DNA of 10,210 nt from Alphaproteobacteria bacterium (GTDB lineage: Bacteria > Pseudomonadota > Alphaproteobacteria > Sphingomonadales > SMXR01): contig SMXR01000091.1 of the NCBI GenBank assembly GCA_004356215.1, positions 1-10,210 on the forward strand, written 5' to 3'. Positions within the stretch are counted from its first letter, which is position 1. Each line of letters starts with the position of its first letter. Both the position numbers and the translations under genes were made by a program. This document shows positions 8,490 through 10,210 of this stretch, piece after piece. The notes beneath the pieces are model-generated. The model had not been told where the DNA came from. It did no database searches and saw only the letters and a program-made list of their open reading frames with translations.

Positions 8490-8888
8490 TTAGTGAACGT
8501 TCTTGGCCATCGCCGATACCAGGTTGGCAATGGCCTTTTGCACATCCGCGGTCAAGTGTTCCCCTTTAAGGTGGATAGTGGGAACTTTGGTTGTAGTTTC
8601 CTTGGTTTTTGGAATTTCACTATCTTTGAAAAAATAATCCAGGTCGGTAAAAAGGATTTTTGAAATCAAAAATAACCGCCCGGCAGTAATGCGGTTCAAC
8701 CCGGTTTCGTACTTTTGAATCTGCTGATATGAAAGCTCCAGTTTCATTGCCAGTTGATTTTGGGTAAGGGTTAGCTCAGTCCTTCTTTTCCGGATCGCCG
8801 CGCCGATAGATTTTTCAATCGTGGTGATATCAAAGGGGTCCTCGGGCCTAACTTTTGATGATTTAATTATTTCACCCTTTTTCTTCAT
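8490..8888 (-). CDS. XRE-family helix-turn-helix transcriptional regulator
   Basis: A 132-residue protein with one Cro/CI-type HTH domain (about 28-87): IGAAIRKRRTELTLTQNQLA forms the first helices and SYQQIQKYETG (53-63) the recognition helix, followed by NRITAGRLFLISKIL. The N-terminal 27 residues are basic and polar. The C-terminal part (about 90-132) is a Thr/Lys-rich spacer and a short amphipathic helix that may aid dimerisation. The pattern matches a family of small alphaproteobacterial XRE regulators (PraR-like proteins belong to this type), but targets here are unknown. The gene is convergent with ftsZ, divergent from bamD, and occupies the place where lpxC commonly lies. Its GC is low (about 43% over 8521-8880 by hand count, against mid-50s in ftsZ), hinting at separate acquisition. 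The ATG has only a weak AAGG upstream. Autoregulation through the palindromes in the adjacent gap is possible but unproven. Confidence 0.9.
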   Translation of the reverse strand: MKKKGEIIKSSKVRPEDPFDITTIEKSIGAAIRKRRTELTLTQNQLAMKLELSYQQIQKYETGLNRITAGRLFLISKILFTDLDYFFKDSEIPKTKETTTKVPTIHLKGEHLTADVQKAIANLVSAMAKNVH

Positions 8889-8943
8889 TTAACTGGCCTT
8901 TTTTATCCCCAAGTTTTATTGTATGAAGACTCCACAAAACCCC

Positions 8944-8960
8944 GGATTTTTGAATAATCC
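8944..8960. promoter_or_regulatory. 17-bp imperfect palindrome, candidate operator
   Basis: GGATT and AATCC arms flank a centre that also pairs TT with AA, so 14 of 17 positions obey dyad symmetry around the central G at 8952. The spacing is too tight for an RNA hairpin, so it fits a DNA site for a dimeric regulator better. It lies 56 bases upstream of the xre start and 83 bases upstream of bamD. The neighbouring XRE protein is the obvious candidate binder, by inference only. Confidence 0.35.
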
Positions 8961-8978
8961 AGAGGTTTAAACTATTAA
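8950..8978 (+). promoter_or_regulatory. Possible bamD promoter
   Basis: TTGAAT (8950-8955), a 17-base spacer, and TATTAA (8973-8978) match a sigma70-type promoter at 4 of 6 positions in each hexamer. It overlaps the 17-bp palindrome at 8944-8960 and points towards bamD. The gap is AT-rich, so chance matches are likely. Confidence 0.25.
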
Positions 8979-9004
8979 GTTGTAAAAGTATATTAACATA
9001 CAAC
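8979..9004. promoter_or_regulatory. Inverted repeat GTTGTA-N14-TACAAC, candidate operator
   Basis: Perfect 6-base arms at 8979-8984 and 8999-9004 are separated by 14 AT-rich bases with a symmetric ATAT centre. It lies between the divergent xre and bamD genes, 38 bases before the bamD ATG and just downstream of the putative promoter, a position where a bound repressor could block bamD-recN transcription. A 14-base loop in an AT-rich hairpin would be weak as RNA. Confidence 0.35.
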
Positions 9005-9042
9005 ACAAAATAGAATTATTCTCGATAGGCAGGAATGAATTT

Positions 9043-9894
9043 ATGCGAAATATATTTTTACAAGTAATTAACAGGCAAAATGCGGGGAAAATTCTCGCCC
9101 TTCTTTTGGTGGCGACCTTTGTGACATCCTGTTCAAAGAAAAATCGTGAGGAACGCTATATCGCCCGGGAAGTGGGGACCCTTTATAACCAGGGTAAAAC
9201 CCATCTTGACCGAAAAAACTATGCCACCGCCGCGGCCTACTTTGATGAGGTAGAGCGCCAGCACCCCTATACCTCCTGGGCCCGGCGGGCGCAGTTAATG
9301 TCTGCCTATTCTTATTACCAGGCAAACGATTATGATGAAGCTATTCTGGCTGGAGAACGTTTTATTGCCCTTCATCCCGGGAATTCTTCAGCCCCCTATG
9401 CTTTTTACCTGATTGCCATCAGTTATTATGAACAAATCACCGATGTTGGCCGCGACCAGAGAGTGACCGAACAGGCGTTAAACGCTCTCACCCAAGTGGC
9501 CCTCAGGTATCCTGACACGGCCTATGCTGAAGATGCTAGGCTGAAGATTGATTTGACCCGGGATCATTTGGCCGGGAAAGAAATGGAAATCGGGCGGTTT
9601 TATCAAAGCCACCAGCAATTCCTGCCAGCGTTGATCAGGTTCCGTAATGTGATTGATGAGTACCAAAGCACTACGCATATCGCCGAAGCGCTGCATCGCA
9701 TGGTCGAAATTTATCTGGCGCTTGGTGTGCTTGAGGAAGCCCAGCAGGTGGGGGCGGTTCTTGGCCATAACTTCCCGACCAGCAAGTGGTATAAATATTC
9801 TTACTCTTTGTTGACCGGGGCGGATCTCGATCTTATTGACCCGAGGGATAAAAAATTCCTTGGTATTTTCCTTCAAGGGACGTCCCAGAATTAG
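9043..9894 (+). CDS. bamD: BamD, outer-membrane protein assembly lipoprotein
   Basis: BamD (formerly ComL/YfiO) is the essential outer-membrane lipoprotein of the BAM complex, working with BamA to fold beta-barrel proteins. The 283-residue product has a basic N-region, a hydrophobic signal (about 17-27) and a lipobox VTSC with lipidated Cys30; Ser at +2 fits outer-membrane sorting. The mature part is helical TPR repeats: LYNQGKTHLDRKNYATAAAYFDEVERQHPYTSWA is the conserved first-repeat region (about 47-80), then SYYQANDYDEAI, and the BamD-typical ISYYEQI segment followed by RDQRVTEQAL. Length agrees with alphaproteobacterial homologues. The ATG has AGGA 8 bases upstream. It is probably the first gene of a bamD-recN transcript starting in the 154-base gap. 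In many relatives lpxC precedes it; here the divergent xre gene does. Confidence 0.95.
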   Translation: MRNIFLQVINRQNAGKILALLLVATFVTSCSKKNREERYIAREVGTLYNQGKTHLDRKNYATAAAYFDEVERQHPYTSWARRAQLMSAYSYYQANDYDEAILAGERFIALHPGNSSAPYAFYLIAISYYEQITDVGRDQRVTEQALNALTQVALRYPDTAYAEDARLKIDLTRDHLAGKEMEIGRFYQSHQQFLPALIRFRNVIDEYQSTTHIAEALHRMVEIYLALGVLEEAQQVGAVLGHNFPTSKWYKYSYSLLTGADLDLIDPRDKKFLGIFLQGTSQN

Positions 9895-9905
9895 GGCCAC
9901 GGTTA

Positions 9906-10210
9906 ATGCTAAAATCCCTATCTATTCGAAACATTGTTTTGATTGACAACCTGCGGCTGGGTTTTTCTCCGGGGTTGGGAATTTTGACCGGTGAAACCGG
10001 CGCTGGCAAGTCCATTTTGCTGGACGCCTTAAGTCTTGCCCTGGGCGGGCGCGCCGATGCCGGACTGGTGCGGCTTGGCGCCGATCAGGGAGCGGTGACG
10101 GCAGAATTTGAGCTTGAGCCCAGCCACCCGGCTTTCACCCAGGGCCAAGGTCTCGGGTTGGCGTTTGCCGCGGGAGAAACCCAGATCATTTTGCGCCGGA
10201 CACTCACCAA
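9906..10210 (+). CDS. recN: DNA repair protein RecN, 3'-truncated by the window edge
   Basis: RecN is a cytoplasmic SMC-like ATPase that acts early in repair of double-strand breaks. Only the first 101 codons are present. The N-terminus MLKSLSIRNIVLID and the Walker A loop GETGAGKS (residues 29-36), followed by ILLDALSLALGGRA, match RecN closely; RecF and SMC proteins have a different context around the P-loop. The coiled coil, Walker B and signature motif lie beyond the window. The ATG is 11 bases after the bamD stop, and AGGG at 9893-9896, overlapping that stop, can serve as its ribosome site. The bamD-recN pairing is common in Alphaproteobacteria, usually followed by ligA. Confidence 0.95.
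   Translation, partial: MLKSLSIRNIVLIDNLRLGFSPGLGILTGETGAGKSILLDALSLALGGRADAGLVRLGADQGAVTAEFELEPSHPAFTQGQGLGLAFAAGETQIILRRTLT

Noticed and set aside
8928..8932. GANTC (CcrM methylation) site in the xre-bamD gap
   Set aside because: A single GACTC is compatible with CcrM control, but such pentamers also occur in the genes of this window, so one copy is not evidence.
8889..9042. TTAA tetramers in the xre-bamD gap as a second CtrA box
   Set aside because: TTAA occurs at 8889, 8967, 8975 and 8993, but no pair has the required 7-base spacing; AT-richness explains them.

Overview
The window is a piece of an alphaproteobacterial chromosome carrying the downstream half of the division and cell wall (dcw) cluster, followed by the bamD-recN neighbourhood. 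Evidence for Alphaproteobacteria: the order ftsW-murG-murC-murB-ftsQ-ftsA-ftsZ followed by bamD and recN; an FtsZ with a very long acidic linker ending in an IPSFLR-type peptide; a CtrA-type box (TTAA-N7-TTAA) directly upstream of ftsZ; and an XRE regulator with the SYQQIQKYE-type recognition helix common in this class. Base composition is moderate (roughly mid-50s % GC in the dcw genes by hand count). Family or genus cannot be named from this sequence; Rhodospirillales-like relatives are only a guess.

Region 1 (1-5320) is a tightly packed run of five genes: ftsW (its 5' end lies outside the window), murG, murC, murB and ftsQ. Junctions are stop-to-start abutments (ftsW/murG, murB/ftsQ) or 4-base ATGA overlaps (murG/murC, murC/murB), so translational coupling is likely. 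FtsW polymerises glycan strands at the septum, MurG makes lipid II, MurC adds L-Ala to UDP-MurNAc, MurB makes UDP-MurNAc, and FtsQ is the bitopic divisome scaffold. The ddl gene often found between murB and ftsQ in this class is absent.

Region 2 (5321-8489) holds ftsA and ftsZ, encoding the membrane-anchored actin-like tether and the tubulin-like ring protein. The 58-base ftsA-ftsZ gap carries a perfect CtrA consensus and a strong ribosome binding site, so ftsZ probably has its own cell-cycle-controlled promoter. A hairpin without a U-run sits after ftsZ.

Region 3 (8490-10210) departs from the common plan. Where lpxC commonly lies between ftsZ and bamD, there is instead a small XRE-family regulator gene on the opposite strand, clearly lower in GC. 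It is convergent with ftsZ and divergent from bamD. The 154-base AT-rich gap between xre and bamD contains two dyad-symmetric elements that could be operators. bamD (outer-membrane assembly lipoprotein) is followed 11 bases later by recN (DNA repair SMC-like ATPase), which runs off the right edge.

I see no RNA genes, insertion sequences, CRISPR arrays or wholly unknown gene systems. The points most worth a second look are the lpxC-to-xre replacement with its putative operators, the CtrA box, the missing ddl, and the unusually long FtsZ linker.
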